Shown here: piece after piece, positions 22,793 through 36,022 of the stretch | Position numbering within the stretch: the first letter of the stretch is position 1 | How the letters are laid out: every line of letters starts with the position of its first letter | Source: Crotalaria pallida | Lineage: Eukaryota > Streptophyta > Magnoliopsida > Fabales > Fabaceae | DNA length: 64,000 nucleotides | Assembly: GCA_037953625.1 (NCBI GenBank) | Contig: CM075650.1 | Location: 147,403,206 to 147,467,205, forward strand | Reading direction: 5' to 3' | Notes under the pieces: generated by a model | The model's database searches: none | What the model was told of the DNA's origin: nothing | Seen by the model: only the letters and a program-made list of their open reading frames with translations | Translations under genes and position numbers: made by a program

Positions 22793-23272
22793 CTCTTCCT
22801 TGATGCACATTTTTGTGACTCCAAGCATCAATAGCAGTTGCTCAAACTTTGGTTTTGATAATGCTTTTGTAAATATATCGGCAACTTGTTCTTCAGTTGG
22901 GCAATACTCAAGCTTTATTTCTTTATTCTCGCTGGCTTCTCTAATAGCATGATATTTGATAGTAATATGCTTTGTCTTGTTGTGATGGACTGGATTCTTT
23001 GCTATTGCTATCACTAATTTGTTGTCACAGTAGATCGTAGTCGGCTCGCTTTGTTGAGCTCCCATATCGCCAAGTATTCGTCGAAGCCATATAGCTTGGT
23101 TTGTTGTCTCCGCAGCTGCTACATACTCTGCTTCAACAGTTGATTGTGCGACGATTGCTTGCTTCTTAGAAGCCCAAGAGATTACTCCCGAACCGAGTGA
23201 GAAGGCATGTCCTGATGTGCTTTTCATATCATCTATGGAACCTACCCAATCACTGTCGGTATAGCCAATCAA
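22787..23272 (-). pseudogene. Copia element A RNase H domain
   Basis: The frame reads as the C-terminal RNase H of a Ty1/copia polyprotein: GYTDSDWVGS near the start, then the STSG block, SWASKKQ, STVEAEYVA, IYCDNK, and the closing VADIFTKALSKPKFE motif, ending KEEC. The three acidic positions expected for RNase H (the Asp of TDSDW, the Glu of EAEY, the Asp of CDN) are present. This is the best-preserved part of the element. It is separated from the reverse transcriptase by a frame break near 23280-23320, so no continuous polyprotein can be made. Confidence 0.85.
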
Positions 23273-23318
23273 CTTCGAGTTGGTGTTGGTTGGGTACCAT
23301 ATGCCGAACTCCTTCGTT

Positions 23319-24275
23319 CTATCTCAAGATTCTTTTGCCAACTCCAAAGTGAATTTGTCTTGGGCTTTGCATGAACCTTGATAAAAGACTTGTTGCGTAC
23401 ATGATGTCTGGTCGTGTAGCAGTGAGATAAAGAAGGCTTCCGATCAAACTTCTATAGAGTGATGCATCTGCCTTTGGAGAACCGTCATCTTTTTGTAACT
23501 TTTCGTTCTTCACGAGCAGAGTAGCAACTGGTTTGCATTCTTGCATCTTGAACTTCTTGAGTAGTTCTTCTATATATTTCCTTTGACAAATAAATATGCC
23601 TTATTTTCTTTGACTTACTTCAATACCGAGGAAGTAGTGCATTAAGCCAAGGTCGGTCATCTCGAATGTCTTCATCGTGTCTCGCTTGAACTCATCTATC
23701 ATATTTATATTGTTTCCTGTGCAAATAAGATCATCCGCATACAAGGAGACTATGAGAGTATCATACTGACCTTGGGTCTTGATGTACAATGTAGGCTCAC
23801 TTTTGCTCCTCCTGAATCCATTATCGATAAAGTACTGATCGATTCTACTATACCAAGCTCCTCGAGCTTGCTTTAAGCCATATAGAGCCTTTTTCAATCG
23901 TAACACTTTATCTTCGTTGCCTTTACGGACGAACCCTTGTGGTTGCTCCACATAGATCTCTTCTTGTAGGACTCCGTTCAGGAAGGCAGATTTGACATCT
24001 AGTTGGTAAATGCTCTATCCTCTTTGTGCTGCAAGAGCTATCAGTGCTCTTATCGTATCCAAGCGAGCAACTGGGGCAAATGTCTCATCGTAGTCGATTC
24101 CAAGTTGTTGTGAGTAGCCCTTAGCGACTAGCCTTGCCTTATGTTTTTGTATAGTACGATCGGGATTGAGCTTTGTTTTGTAGCCCCATTTAACTCCGAT
24201 GATGTCTTTGTCTTTCGGGCAATCTACTAGCTCCCATGTGTTGTTTTTTTCGAACATTCTTATTTCTTCTTCCAT
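23319..24275 (-). pseudogene. Copia element A reverse transcriptase domain, broken
   Basis: Three consecutive pieces on the minus strand make up the reverse transcriptase. At 24275-24015: NTWELVDCPKDKDIIGVKW, HKARLVAKGYSQ and DYDETFAPVARLDTIR. At 23951-23601: KKALYGLKQARGAWYSRID and the catalytic YADD at about 23741-23730, then LGLMHYFLGIEV. At 23546-23319: SLIGSLLYLTATRPDIMYA. Plant copia elements usually have YVDD, so YADD is a variant with the catalytic aspartates kept. The pieces are separated by stops at about 24014 and 23600. Confidence 0.88.
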
Positions 24276-24284
24276 TGCCTTGAC

Positions 24285-25482
24285 TCATACTTCTTGCTTT
24301 GAGGCTTCTTCAAAGCTCTCGGGTTCTACTAGGGCAATGTTGCATGTCTCATAGATATCTACCAAGGATCTTACTCGTCTTGGAGTAGATTCTGGCGAAC
24401 TTTGTTCTTGTGTGAGTGTAGTGGGCGTACCTGGATCTTCTTCAGCTTCTTCTATTTCTTCGCTTACTTGTTGTTGTTGTGTTGGCACAGAGATACTGCG
24501 TCTCTCAACTTTTTGTTCACCCCAGTTCCAAGTAGCACCTTCATCAACTTCCACATCTCGGCTGATGATGAGTTTCTTTGTTTCCAAGTTGTAAACGCGA
24601 TAGCCTTTGGACTGTGTGCTATATCCCAAAAATATGCCTCTTATCGTCTTATATTCAAGCTTGTGTCTTTTTTGTTCTGGGATATGAACGTAGCAGACAG
24701 ATCCAAAAATCTCTAGATGTTTTACAGATGGTTTTCTGCCGCTCCAAGCTTCTATTGGAGTTTTATCTTGAACAACCTTTGTTGGGCATCTACTCATTAT
24801 GTAGACTGCAGTGTAGATTGCTTCGGCCCCAAAAAGTGTTTGGCAATCCTTTCTCCTTAAGCATCGATCGATCTATTTCCATTACTGTTCGGTTCTTCCT
24901 TTCAGATACTCCATTTTGTTCTGGAGTATATGCTACTGTTAATTGACGGTCAATACCTTCATCCTCGCATAATTTATCAAACTCACGGGAGTTGTACTCT
25001 TTGCCACGATCACTTCTGAGTACTTTTATATGCTTCCCGGTTTGCTTCTCAACAAGGGCCTTGAACTTTTTGAATACTCCAAATACTTCTGACTTTTCTT
25101 TAATAAAGTAGACCCATGTTATTCTAGAGAAATCATCAATGAAAAGGATGAAGTACCTATTATTGGTTAATGATGGCGTCCTCATTGGTCCACAGACATC
25201 GGTGTGTATAAGCTCCAACAAGCATTTTGTTCTCCATCCTTTGCTTGGTGGAAAAGGTAGTTTGTGTTGTTTCCCGAGTAGACACCCTTCACATGCTCCT
25301 TCGATCTCTTCTATGGATGGAATGTCTCTCATCATGTGCTTCTTATATAAAAGCTTCAAAGCATGAAAATTGAGATGGCCAAATCTTCGATGCCAAAGCC
25401 ATGAATCATCAACTTGCACCTTCATGGCAATATTAGTAGCATATTTCCAAGTTATTGGAAAACTTCTATTTCTTTTCTCCAT
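24285..25482 (-). pseudogene. Copia element A pre-integrase and integrase domains, broken
   Basis: The first piece (25482-24790) opens with the zinc-binding region WHRRFGHLNFHALKLL and CEGCLLGKQHK. The integrase core follows: the first catalytic Asp in IHTDVCGPM, the Asp-containing LFIDDFSR and SDRGKEYNS, and the Glu in PEQNGVSERKNRT. A frameshift near 24795 moves into the second piece (24797-24285), which carries KTPIEAWSGRKPSVKHL, FGSVCYVHIP and the GKGY-like IFLGYSTQSKGYRVYN block. It ends in an acidic linker that leads to the reverse transcriptase. The frame break makes this copy non-functional. Confidence 0.88.
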
Positions 25483-25597
25483 TTTTACTTGGGCTATGTC
25501 AAGCTTTCTATTGTTGTCATATATTTTACATATATCCCCCTCAAAGTGGAGAGACTAGCCCTTCTCCATCATTTGGCCAATACTTAAAAGGTTTTCT

Positions 25598-26591
25598 TTA
25601 AGGTTGGGAACTAGTAAGACATCTTTGATAAGTCGTGTACCTGACTGTGTCTCCACCATGACAGTGCCCTTGCCTTTGGACTCCACCACAGTGCCATTGC
25701 CCAATCGAACTTGTACTCTGACGACTTATCAATAACTTTGAAAATGCTCTCATCTTTTGCCATGTGGTTACTGCAACCACTATCCAAGTACCAATTTTCT
25801 TCTTTTTCACGGCTTGGGACTTGGTTGGCATAGAATAGTTGTTGTTGTTCACACTCTTCGGTGAAATTGGCCTAATGATTATCTTTATAGCGACAGTTTT
25901 GCTCCGAGCGCCCATATTTTTTGCAGTGTTGGCATTGTTGCTTTTTTCGATACCAACAATATTTTTATGAATGGCCTGACTTCTTGCAGATGCCACAAGG
26001 AGGATGTTTGTTTTGATTGTTTCTTTAGGAGTCTCTGGAAATCTCCTTTTTCTAGAATTTTCCGCACCATTAATATTTTTTCTTTCATATCCTTTATTCT
26101 GAGACCATAATTTGAGCTTTGATTGAAAGACATTTTCTAATGATTCTTCATCATGCCTATTCAATCTTTGCTCATAAACTTCTAGAGAGCCCATTAGTTC
26201 TGTCACCGATAGGGTAGACAGATCTTTGGTTTTTTCAATCGTAGTCACGATTGAATCATACCTTTGGAGAATAGAAATTAAAATTTTCTCGACAATTCTC
26301 TTTGTCAAGAATATTTTCCCCATAGGCTTTCATTTGATTGACTATTTCTTTTATTTTAGAGTAATAGTCTTTGATGGTCTCAGACTCTTTCATTTTAATT
26401 AATTCAAACTCACGCCTTAGAGTTTGAAGTTTAATGGTGCGTACCTTATCACTACCATGGAACTCCTTCTTTAGTGTAGTCCACGCTTCTTTAGCACTTG
26501 TAGCTCCCATTATCCTTGGAAAGATAGGCTCCACCAAGGCTTGTTGTAGAATAAATAATGTTTTTGCATCTTTTTTCTCATTTTCCTTCAA
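25598..26591 (-). pseudogene. Copia element A gag region, broken
   Basis: Two overlapping frames share the region. The upstream piece (26591-26256) has the gag-type block EAWTTLKKEFHGSDKVR, LQTLRREFELIKMKE and IKDYYSKIKEIVNQMKAYG. The downstream piece (26323-25598) continues the same protein after a frame change, with LTVTELMGSL-like and SLEVYEQRL motifs and a basic stretch before the region where a CCHC knuckle would lie. Plant copia gag proteins of this kind (UBN2/DUF4219 group) package the element RNA. The frame change near 26290 disables it. Confidence 0.8.
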
Positions 26592-26882
26592 TTTTTTCTT
26601 CTGAGCTGTAGTAAGAGCTGAAGTATCCTCTGGAATAGTATATCCTTCTTCAACAATATCCTGTAATCTTGGGATCGGAAGAAGGTTGTCATTTTAGTGT
26701 TCCAAAAATCACAATTTTCTCCAGAAAATATTGAAATATGGATAGATTGTGTGGTTGAATAGTAGTGGCCATGGCTTAAGAGGATGTGAAAGTGATTTGG
26801 AGTGGATAGTTAAATTTTTGAAGTAGTTGAAACATAGTTTAATTTGGATATTATCTCTACGCCCAGTATATGACCGAACGTA

Positions 26883-26894
26883 GCTCTGATACCA
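26883..26894 (-). other. Primer binding site of element A (initiator tRNA-Met)
   Basis: The minus strand reads TGGTATCAGAGC, the complement of the 3' end of initiator methionine tRNA. It lies one base inside the 5' LTR. Confidence 0.85.
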
Positions 26895-26895
26895 C

Positions 26896-27091
26896 TGATA
26901 ATATTTGATACAAAATAAAAGAGGAGCTTTGTTAATTAAAGACCAAAGATAGACTAAAGAATATAAGCACTGTGGATAGTAACAAGAATGTTTTTTGATT
27001 ATTAGACTTGGCACTTTACAAATAGAGCTTGTGACTTTACATATAGCTTAGCACTTTTTCTTACTACTACTACAAGTGAGCACTACAACAT
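26896..27091 (-). repeat. 5' LTR of element A, left piece
   Basis: This aligns with 21341-21364 plus 22373 to about 22550 of the 3' LTR. It stops at the target duplication ATTTA (27092-27096) where element B begins. The LTR resumes at 42759. Confidence 0.85.
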
Positions 27092-27189
27092 ATTTATGAA
27101 AGAATTTTCATAAGCCATGGATCAGATAAATACAAATTATAGCATATTCAATATTAGATTAGAGACACTACTACATTTTTGGTCTTAGA

Positions 27190-27640
27190 TCACGCTCAAA
27201 AACCGTGGTATAAGGTCAAAAAACCGTGGCCTAATCTTTACACCACAGTTTCCCGTGCGTAGTAGTTGCTGGCGTGGACTATTCTAATAAGCCACGGTTT
27301 TTTGACTTTAGGCCACGATTTCAGAAAACCGTAGCCTAAAAACATGAATAGACCACGGTTTTGTTAAATGCATTGAGGCCACGGTTTTCCTTCTTTTTTT
27401 AGGCCACGGTTTTCTCTACATGCTTTTGCCCACGGTTTTTTTCCTCCTTTTAGCCACAGTTTGTTGAATGTGGTTCTTTCTTGAACCACGTTTTATGCCA
27501 AGTATTTAAGTCACAGTTTTCCTTCGATTTTTGACCACGATTTTCTTTACATTTGTTTGGCCGCCGTTATTTTGTACATCCTTTTGGCCACGGTTTATTA
27601 AATGTGGTTATTTCTTAAAACCACAGTTTTCATAAGCAAC
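27190..27640. repeat. Left subterminal repeat array of the CACTA element
   Basis: CCACGGTTTT and its complement AAAACCGTGG recur at least ten times (for example about 27222, 27291, 27355, 27381, 27404, 27431), with small variations. In characterised CACTA elements such subterminal motifs bind the transposase-associated protein (TNPA-like). Confidence 0.8.
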
Positions 27641-28544
27641 ATTGCTATTAGTTTAGATCACAACTTTAGACCACATTCCTTGTACACAATACTAATACAC
27701 TAACACCATGATTTTTTAGAACCTAATAATAACAAGAGAAAGCAATTTTTTTATAAGAAAAGAAATTCATTCCCATAATAAAAAGTACAGGGAATACATA
27801 TAGAAGAGAAGAACAAAGAAAAAAACACATGATCCAAACACACATTACAACAGGGAGGATCTTAGAGCCTCGCCGAAATTAAGATTCTAAACAAAACATA
27901 TCAACCCCACCTAAAAATACAAAGGCATAAAACTTCACATGAAAGAACAGTTGCTGGAAAAAAAATAGCAAAAGTTCCTCCTTTTGACAGCATAAAGCAG
28001 TAGATCTGCAACTCCAGCAGCAGAAAAAAAAAGCCAAATCTTGCCGACCAAACACAGCAACATAGACAACTCCAGTGCCACAACACAATGACAGCAACGG
28101 GGAACCGGAAAAATAGCAACACAAAAACCACCAAAAGCTGCAGTGGAAAAACTAACAAAAAAACAGCAAAAGTCGCAGTGTAAGTAACCAATTACAAATG
28201 TAGTAATCCTTGAAATAAGTAAATCTATCACTTAAAAGCACACTAAGCAACATCCAATTACAAATGTAACTATGAATATAAATAAAGTTAAATACATTTT
28301 CAACTTGGCAAAGTACATTTATGCTACAAGTGTACGGAAAATAATATATAAACTTAGAATTTCTTAGAAATCCAGAATGTCAAAAATGAAAACAACAGCA
28401 ACATGATTTAGAAGGAATTCAACAATTATGAGAAACTTACTGTGTGCAAAGTTGTAAGATGTTTTTCTCAAAGAAATATTGAGAAATTCTAATCAAGATG
28501 AAACAAAATTCATTAGCACTCACCAAAAGATTGTGTATTATATA

Positions 28545-28582
<38 letters not shown>

Positions 28583-29966
28583 CAATTGACATAAATAAGA
28601 TTGCATATTTCATTAAGCGCTTCTTCAAACAAAATGCAGTAAAGGAAAAAAGCAAAAAATTAAAAGCTTACATTACCTTGTCTTGATAATTGAAGCCATT
28701 GGTATCTACCTAATCAAAACATCATAACCACCCTTTCAATTCATCACCTCAATTATTGTGTAAACTTAACGATGCTTTCATAATTCATCATTTGAAACAG
28801 AGATTGACAGGAACTTTGTCCTTTCTCATGCAACTTATTATAATCGTCCTTGTCAGCTACACAAACATATATTAGTGAATAAAAAGAATTATTTCAGTTT
28901 CAAATTCCAGAAGTATTTTAACCAAGTAATCCTTAAAATACCCAACATCTTTGCTTCTATGCACATGTTAGCTTCCAAAATCATTTCTTTGCTTCTCTTC
29001 TCTTTTCCAAGGAGTGATTACACTTTCACAGAGAAATGTAGCAGTATAAATATAGCAAATAGCTGTAGATAGAAATAATAAAGGAAAAACCTATTTAAAG
29101 AGCAAGTAAAAACCAATTTACAACACTTCTCTGCTTCTATTCTTCCTTTTGATTTCCAAGAAAGAGTAAGGAAATCAAAGTAAAGCCTTTTTTATTTTAA
29201 GTCATTTATAAGAAATCAAATTAAATATGTAACTTGAATGCATCATGAATTGCAGAGATGGAAGAAACTCAATTTGTTGTTGGCTGTTACATACTGCTCA
29301 TGTGCATGAAACTAATCATAGGGAAAGACCAAACACAAAGATATCAAGGAATACCCAACATTTGTTGGCAACATACTATGAGTATTCTCTTCTTGATTGT
29401 TACCTGCAAGCACATTATAAAAATAAAGCTCATATCAATGTTATAATTTGTTGATGGTTATTAATCTAAATCCATGTATTTATTTCTATAGATATTCTAG
29501 ATTTTATATGCAAAAGACAATAAGTTCTTTTAAAAGACAAACAGAGTCAAACACGCAGGAATCCCAGGCTTGAAAAAAAAACTAAAAAATGACACAAATT
29601 GAGTTTTAACAAAAAAAAATTTAAAATCAAAAAGACTACCAATACAGGTATTAGATCATGTTTGAGTGCCTAAGCAACAAACTTCCCTAAATGGCCAACC
29701 TCTTCTATGCTCCTGTTAGGACATAGCACATAAGTTCCACATCTTTAGTTTTAAATAGGAATAATGCAATTCATTAAAAATTATAAAACAAAACTTACTT
29801 AATTGTAAATTAAACCATAACCTCCCTAAATGGCCATATTCATCCAGGATATGTTGAACTCCATTGATAGTTCGCAAAATACGGTTTCAAAGGCAAATTA
29901 GTCACTTTTTCTTTTATAAGAAAAAATTTGATTGAAGAAGAAGCAAGGAAGTAAGAGGATTTGGTG
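27641..29966. other. CACTA interior, left part, no gene recognised
   Basis: AT-rich sequence with an (AT)n run at about 28540-28580. Three overlapping minus-strand frames at 27880-28230 are Phe/Leu/Cys-rich and look like chance frames. No transposase motif was recognised. Confidence 0.45.
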
Positions 29967-29971
29967 TCGAG

Positions 29972-30457
29972 TATAAGTTGTAGTTTAATTTATTCGTTAC
30001 AACTACAATAATAAGGATCTTGAAATTACATGACTTTCACATATTATAGAGACGATAAGGAATACAATTACTAACCTCTATCCATTGCTAGAGCTGTTAG
30101 AGTTAGAAGGAAGACAGTTCTCCAAATGTCCTTTGACCAAAAGCCACGAAACACGGTTTATATTCCTTTGCCTCCTCTACTATTCTTTTCTATGCTATTT
30201 GTTTAGTTTAACCGTTCTGTGATGGGGAGAGAAAAGAATACCTTATGGCCAGGAACAGGACCTGTTTCTTATAAATAGGTAAAAACCCTAACTATTATCC
30301 ATTAGCTTCCATCAAGCTAATGGGCCTTCAGAAACAACCTCCCTTATATCTAATTATGATTAAGCCCATCAATATTTAATTATTTATTTACTAAACACAC
30401 ATCAATACATGTCACATGCACATCACATGAGACATACTAAGATATTAAAATCTTACA
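29972..30457 (-). repeat. 3' LTR of element C
   Basis: Left copy of the 486-bp LTR. The polypurine tract 'AAGTGGGAGA' lies just internal to it, at about 30459-30469. Confidence 0.9.
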
Positions 30458-30926
30458 TTCTCCCACTTGGCTCATGTGACACAATTCAACATTATGGTCT
30501 AATAAACAAAATAATTAAATAAACAATTAATGCACATTTACATGGCTAAATCATTTTATACTTAGATACTCTATTAATCATGATTAAAGATATGAACTAA
30601 TTCGGGTTATGACGGTTGTACATCATTTGTTCGACATAATTCCTTCCATGTACCACAAAATAGTCTTTTCCTCAACACGATCTATAATTGGGAAATACAT
30701 AATTGGTCCATAATGTCTTTATTCAAGACAATACCTGTTTACATTACTCTAATACAATAATGCATGCCATTCTAGAGAACAGATAATCAGAAACATATCA
30801 AACATATCATAAATGAGCTCAGCGTGTCAATTACATCATACATAAGGATGTCAACATCAAATTCAATTTTACTTAACAAAAATAATGCCTATACTTTCAA
30901 CATGTTCAATAAATGTTCAGGCAATA

Positions 30927-30983
30927 ACCCTTCTTTCAAGGGATTAACAATCATAAGATTGGTGCTAATATGCTCTATTGACA
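30927..30983 (-). pseudogene. Element C: RNase H C-terminal remnant
   Basis: The minus strand reads IEHISTNLMIVNPLKEGL, which resembles the conserved end of copia RNase H (pattern H-x-x-T-x-x-M-I-A-D-P-L-T-K-G-L), with several substitutions. Its place just before the 3' LTR fits. No frame joins it to the upstream domains. Confidence 0.6.
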
Positions 30984-32952
30984 ATTTTGTTTCTGATCTC
31001 ATTCTTTAGAGACAAAGTACTTCATTCACATACTTTTAGCACCTTTATAGTACTTGTCATTGCTGCAAAACACCACAGTACGTTTTCAGCGGCTAAGCAA
31101 TATTGTCGACAGTTCTAAGCCCCGAAATAAAATTTTGCAGTCAATTAGTTTGAATTGTAACCTCAAAACTTGTTACAAATTCAACATTCTGATCACCTCA
31201 ATGTGATCATTCATTACAGAAGTAAGCATGCATTTATTCGTTCCATGCTAATACCTCAAGACTTTATGAGTATAGTTAATACTTCCTTAACGTAAATTTT
31301 ATTCATTCTAAATCATTCTAGTACTTTAATGATATATGCTTTATGAGATAAGCCTAACAATTCATGTGACATATTCTAGAATATTCATTTTCTAATCACA
31401 TGGCTCGATTCACCTATATCTTTCATTCAAAGTTACTAGAAAAAACTTCTTAGTCTAGTGTAAAAGACCAAGATAATAAGTTGCAAGCAAGATATAATAA
31501 CATACAGAATCAACATAATAAACTCACTCCCACTGACCTTCAGATACTTACACAAGTTAATTGTGTTTCCTTAAATCTAAAAGGAACAATAGTATCATTG
31601 ACTATCTTTCAGATACTATTGGTGGGATGTATGTTTAAATTTGTATATTAATTTCCTCAAATTTGCACATTATGTGTTCATTCTTTTCAATTGAGAACCA
31701 CATTAGTGGGTCATCCACATAAACATCTTCCTCTAAAATTCATAAAGGTTGTTTTCACATTCTTCTACTGCAGTTCCAAATCATTACGGACTACATATGT
31801 CATGATGACAATATTGAATAAATTCTTTCAGGTAATTGGTCAAAATACCTCATTAATGGTCAATGCCAACTTTGCGAGGGAAATCATTGACAACAAATTT
31901 GGTCTTGTAACGTTCAAGGTTGTCACGAGAGTTATATTTGGTCCAAAAGACTCACTTACCCCCCAACTCTCGTGCAACCTTTAGGCAATTCTACAAGGTC
32001 TCACGTATAAAAATATTTATCAATATTATCACAACTTACGGCTTGTAAAACAACACATCTTTATCATTAATGACTAAGTCAAATTTATATTATTTTAGAT
32101 AAACCACTTAAAACATTCGAAATAACAATTTCTTTTTCTTTTTTAAATACTATTTCTCATGGTTCTTCTACAATAAAATCATTGTGAATAGTGAATTCAT
32201 TTCGTACTTTATTGTTATACGATTCAACAATAAAAAGAAACTATTGTTGAGGTAGAAGAACAAATTACAAATTACAGAAACTTGCACCCTAACTCCGTTA
32301 ATTTCCACGTTATGTGGAACTATACTCCCACTAATTTCACAATTCTCAGTAAACCTGTCATTCACAATTTCAGTGGTTCTTATATTATGGTTAGAATAAT
32401 AAGGTCTATACCTTTTGATTTATATGGATAATCAATGAAATACTCACTGATGTTTTATATTCATTTTCTTTTCTGGCGGATTGCAGTTCTTGTTTCTGCC
32501 GACAACCTTAAAAATACATGTGCCTTAAATTGGGTATCCTATAAACACAGTTCAAAATTATCTTTGACACTGTCTTACTAGGAACCCTGTTCAATAGACA
32601 AATGACAGTTTCAAGACATACATTCACAAATGCGGGTAAAGACTAAATATCATACTCCTAACCATATTCATTACTGTTCTGTTATGCCCTATATACACCA
32701 TTTCGCTGCAGTGTAACTGGCATACACATAAATTACTCAATTCTTGAGGAGTTTAACGAACAGTCACAGATGTTGCCCATTTTAATTAATTCTTTCATGT
32801 TAGTCATCATCTCTATCGTAATTGATAACATTCATCTATATGTACTTAACTTTCTACTTTATTCAAGTAAATTTTTAAGACATAATTATAACATGAATAG
32901 TTATCAATAAAGATTATCACATACCTTTTCCTTTCTAAAAAGAAAGTTAACA

Positions 32953-33159
32953 TCAGAGGTCCACAAGTTTTGAAGAACACAATTCCTCCTTGTGGCTCCT
33001 TTCTTTGTGTCTTTGGTTTTTCTTTCCTTTAATACAATCTACACAAATAATTAGGACAATAAAATCCAAATCTGGAAAGACTTTGTTCCTTATAAAGCTT
33101 TCCATTCTTTCCTTGGATTTATGACCCAAACACTTATGCCACAAATTAGTAAAAATCAT
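32953..33159 (-). pseudogene. Element C: pre-integrase zinc-binding remnant
   Basis: The frame has LWHKCLGHKSKERMESF followed by CVDCIKGKKNQRH. This is the His-His-Cys-Cys layout of the copia pre-integrase/integrase zinc-binding region (H-x3-H ... C-x2-C). It is the longest recognisable coding trace in element C. Stops close it on both sides. Confidence 0.65.
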
Positions 33160-34962
33160 TTAAAATTCAATTTATTTAACTATCACAAAGATACAAATAC
33201 CAATGTGATGAATATACTTAAATAAATTGAAACATCCATAACCAAACATAAAAGAGTATCTAGTAACATTAATCCTAGATAATAAACCAAATTCCTAGAA
33301 AAACTAGGTACCTAAAAGGTCTCCAATGAGTCTAGGTGATGCCCAATGTCAAGGATTAAACATTAAATCCTAACAAGTTCTACTAGAACCTTCACTTTAT
33401 TCCCACAAACACGAACTTTACATGTGGGTTTATGGTATGGATTAAACAAAATTCATTATGCTAGAAACATGTTTCGATTAATCCAGGATCAATCCACCAA
33501 ATTTTATGTGGATCTTTGATTAAGTTTAACTCAAACATACATAAGCTTTAAACTTATCTTTTACATAATCAAGATTTTCATTTTATGCACTTCTTCTGAA
33601 TTCAACATTTTTGTACAAAATGACATTTATGATAATGAGGTTCTTTCATATGAATTTTCACATATGCCTCATTAATTCTAAGTGACCCTTTGCCCTTATC
33701 ATGTTTCTTCGCACATTTATTTTCAGCTCTTTAATGTCCTTAAAGGTTGGATAAAGAGATTTCTTATATTCTTAAGTCTTGTTTCCTCTTAAACTAAGGT
33801 ATTGTGCAATTTACTGCACAACCCATTATTTTTCATGGCGTTATATATAGCTCATTCAAAAACAAGTAACACTCAATCGGTAATGAGCGAGGATAAACTA
33901 TAATAAGAAGTTCTCATTCACAACTATTCCTAAGGACTCAAACTTAAATCTTGCTGCAATAATTTTCGTTTTAATTATACGTTCATAAATAGTACACAAA
34001 TCACCAAACTTTATGGGGTTAGGGTACTCATTAATGTCCCAGAAAAAGACTCAAAAAAATATTGGGCACTCTCACAAAATTCATTTAATTTTTTTTAATT
34101 ACTTTCAATTTTTTTTATGAGAGAATTATCTTAATGTTATCTGCAACACTTATCCTCATGAACATAACATAAGTGTTTGTCAAATCTTTCTCAAAAATTA
34201 CTCAGATTTTATAATAAACTTTATCTTTATTGTTGCTAACACCATTAATAGACCATTAATAGCAACAAACTTTTCTTTAACCGATAAGAAAGACTTGCAA
34301 ACTCTAGTCAAAAAGTTGAACAAATAACACTAACACATACATGTCATGAGAATGCAGAAAATTAAGAACATGTACTACATAACATAAATGTTTTGAGACA
34401 TAAGGTACATTTACATTACTTAAACAATTAATGTACACTAACGCTCTCCTTTGGGTTACACATTAGTACACGACATTCAAACATAATGATGCTAATAAAA
34501 TTAATAATCAATAATTGGCAATGATATATGCACCAATTAGTATTATATATTGTCTTTGGATATATAAATAAACCAATAGCACAAATATATTGCCTACAGT
34601 CATGTCCATTAATTATAAGAACAACTAATCAAACCTTTGGGCGATCCATAAATGCCTTATTATAACAATGAACCACAATATACCCATAGAACATCAAACC
34701 ATTATGTCATTCATATAGCATCAAATCTATGAGTAATTGAAAAATTAATTTACTTAATGATTTGACCACTTTGGTGATTAACAAAATCAACATACAATTA
34801 ACTTCAAATCAAATTCATTATTATAATAAAATTATACAATCGGAATTAATATCTTTATGATTTGACAACTTTAATGATGATCAAATCATCATACATTAAT
34901 ATCAAATCAAGCAATGTCAATTCAAAAATTTCTTTTGCTAATAAAAAAACTCATATTAATCC

Positions 34963-35007
<45 letters not shown>

Positions 35008-35521
35008 GTAAATTGTCCATGACATACTGGACTTGTTATATATATATTCTTTATTATGTAAAAGGAATATATAATTATTCGTTATCACTGTAATGTGCTT
35101 TTATACAGTAAAACGAATCATAAATAGTGATGGAAGCAATACCTAATGCTTTTCACATATATCAATTAATAGTTTTACCCCAATTAGAAAAAACTTAATG
35201 AACTTTAAAAAATATATAATTGAAACACTGGGTATACATTATACCCAATTGGAAAACTTTGATGGGTAAAACAAATCGATAAGCAATCAAGTTTCAAATA
35301 ATCCTAATAATATTTCATTTAACAATAATGCGGAAGCATAAAAGTCTAAAATTCATAATAAGGACTCACACTGAAACAAAGCCCCTAAATTTCATAAGTA
35401 GGGTTCAAAGTTCCCAAATTTCATAATTTGGATTTATGCAAAAATTCATTCCTTAAACACCATAATTAGGATTCAATCCAAATCCTAAATCTTAATTGGA
35501 AAGTCATGAATTTCTTAACGT

Positions 35522-35534
35522 GGCTCTGATACCA
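35522..35534 (-). other. Primer binding site of element C
   Basis: The minus strand reads TGGTATCAGAGCC, the complement of the 3' end of initiator tRNA-Met, two bases inside the 5' LTR. Confidence 0.88.
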
Positions 35535-35536
35535 CA

Positions 35537-36022
35537 TATAAGTTGTAGTTTAATTTATTTGTTACAACTACAATAATAAGGTTCTGGAAATTACATGACT
35601 TTCACATATTATAGAGACGATAAGGAATACAATTACTAACCTCTATCCATTGCTAGAGTTGTTAGAGTTAGAAGGAAGACAGTTCTCCAAATGTCCTTTG
35701 ACCAAAAGCCACGAAACACGGTTTCTATTCCTTTGCCTCCTCTACTATTCTTTTCTATGCTATTTGTTTAGTTTAACCGTTCTGTGATGGGGAGAGAAAA
35801 GAATACCTTATGGCCAGGAACATGACCTGTTTCTTATAAATAGGTAAAAACCCTAACTATTATCCACTAGCTTCCATCAAGCTAATGGGCCTTCAGAAAC
35901 AACCTCCCTTATATCTAATTATGATTAAGCCCATCAATATTTAATTATTTATTTACTAAACACACATCAATACATGTCACATGCACATCACATGAGACAT
36001 ACTAAGATATTAAAATCTTACA
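35537..36022 (-). repeat. 5' LTR of element C
   Basis: Right copy of the 486-bp LTR, which matches 29972-30457 with about seven differences. The 3' ~150 bp (minus-strand start) are identical between copies. Confidence 0.9.

Larger units (their letters stand above)
29972..36022 (-). mobile_element. Copia element C inserted in the CACTA element
   Basis: The 5-bp target duplication TCGAG lies at 29967-29971 and 36023-36027. The two LTRs are 486 bp each and differ at about seven positions by eye (~98.6% identity), the youngest layer of the nest. Total length is 6051 bp. The minus-strand LTR begins TGTAAG and ends CTTATA, so the terminal dinucleotides are TG...TA instead of TG...CA, a known non-canonical type mostly in copia elements. 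The coding region is degraded; only an integrase zinc-finger piece and an RNase H tail can be read. Confidence 0.88.

Noticed and set aside
27879..28231. Three overlapping Phe/Leu/Cys-rich minus-strand frames
   Set aside because: Overlap in all three frames and lack of any motif indicate A-rich sequence read backwards, not a gene.
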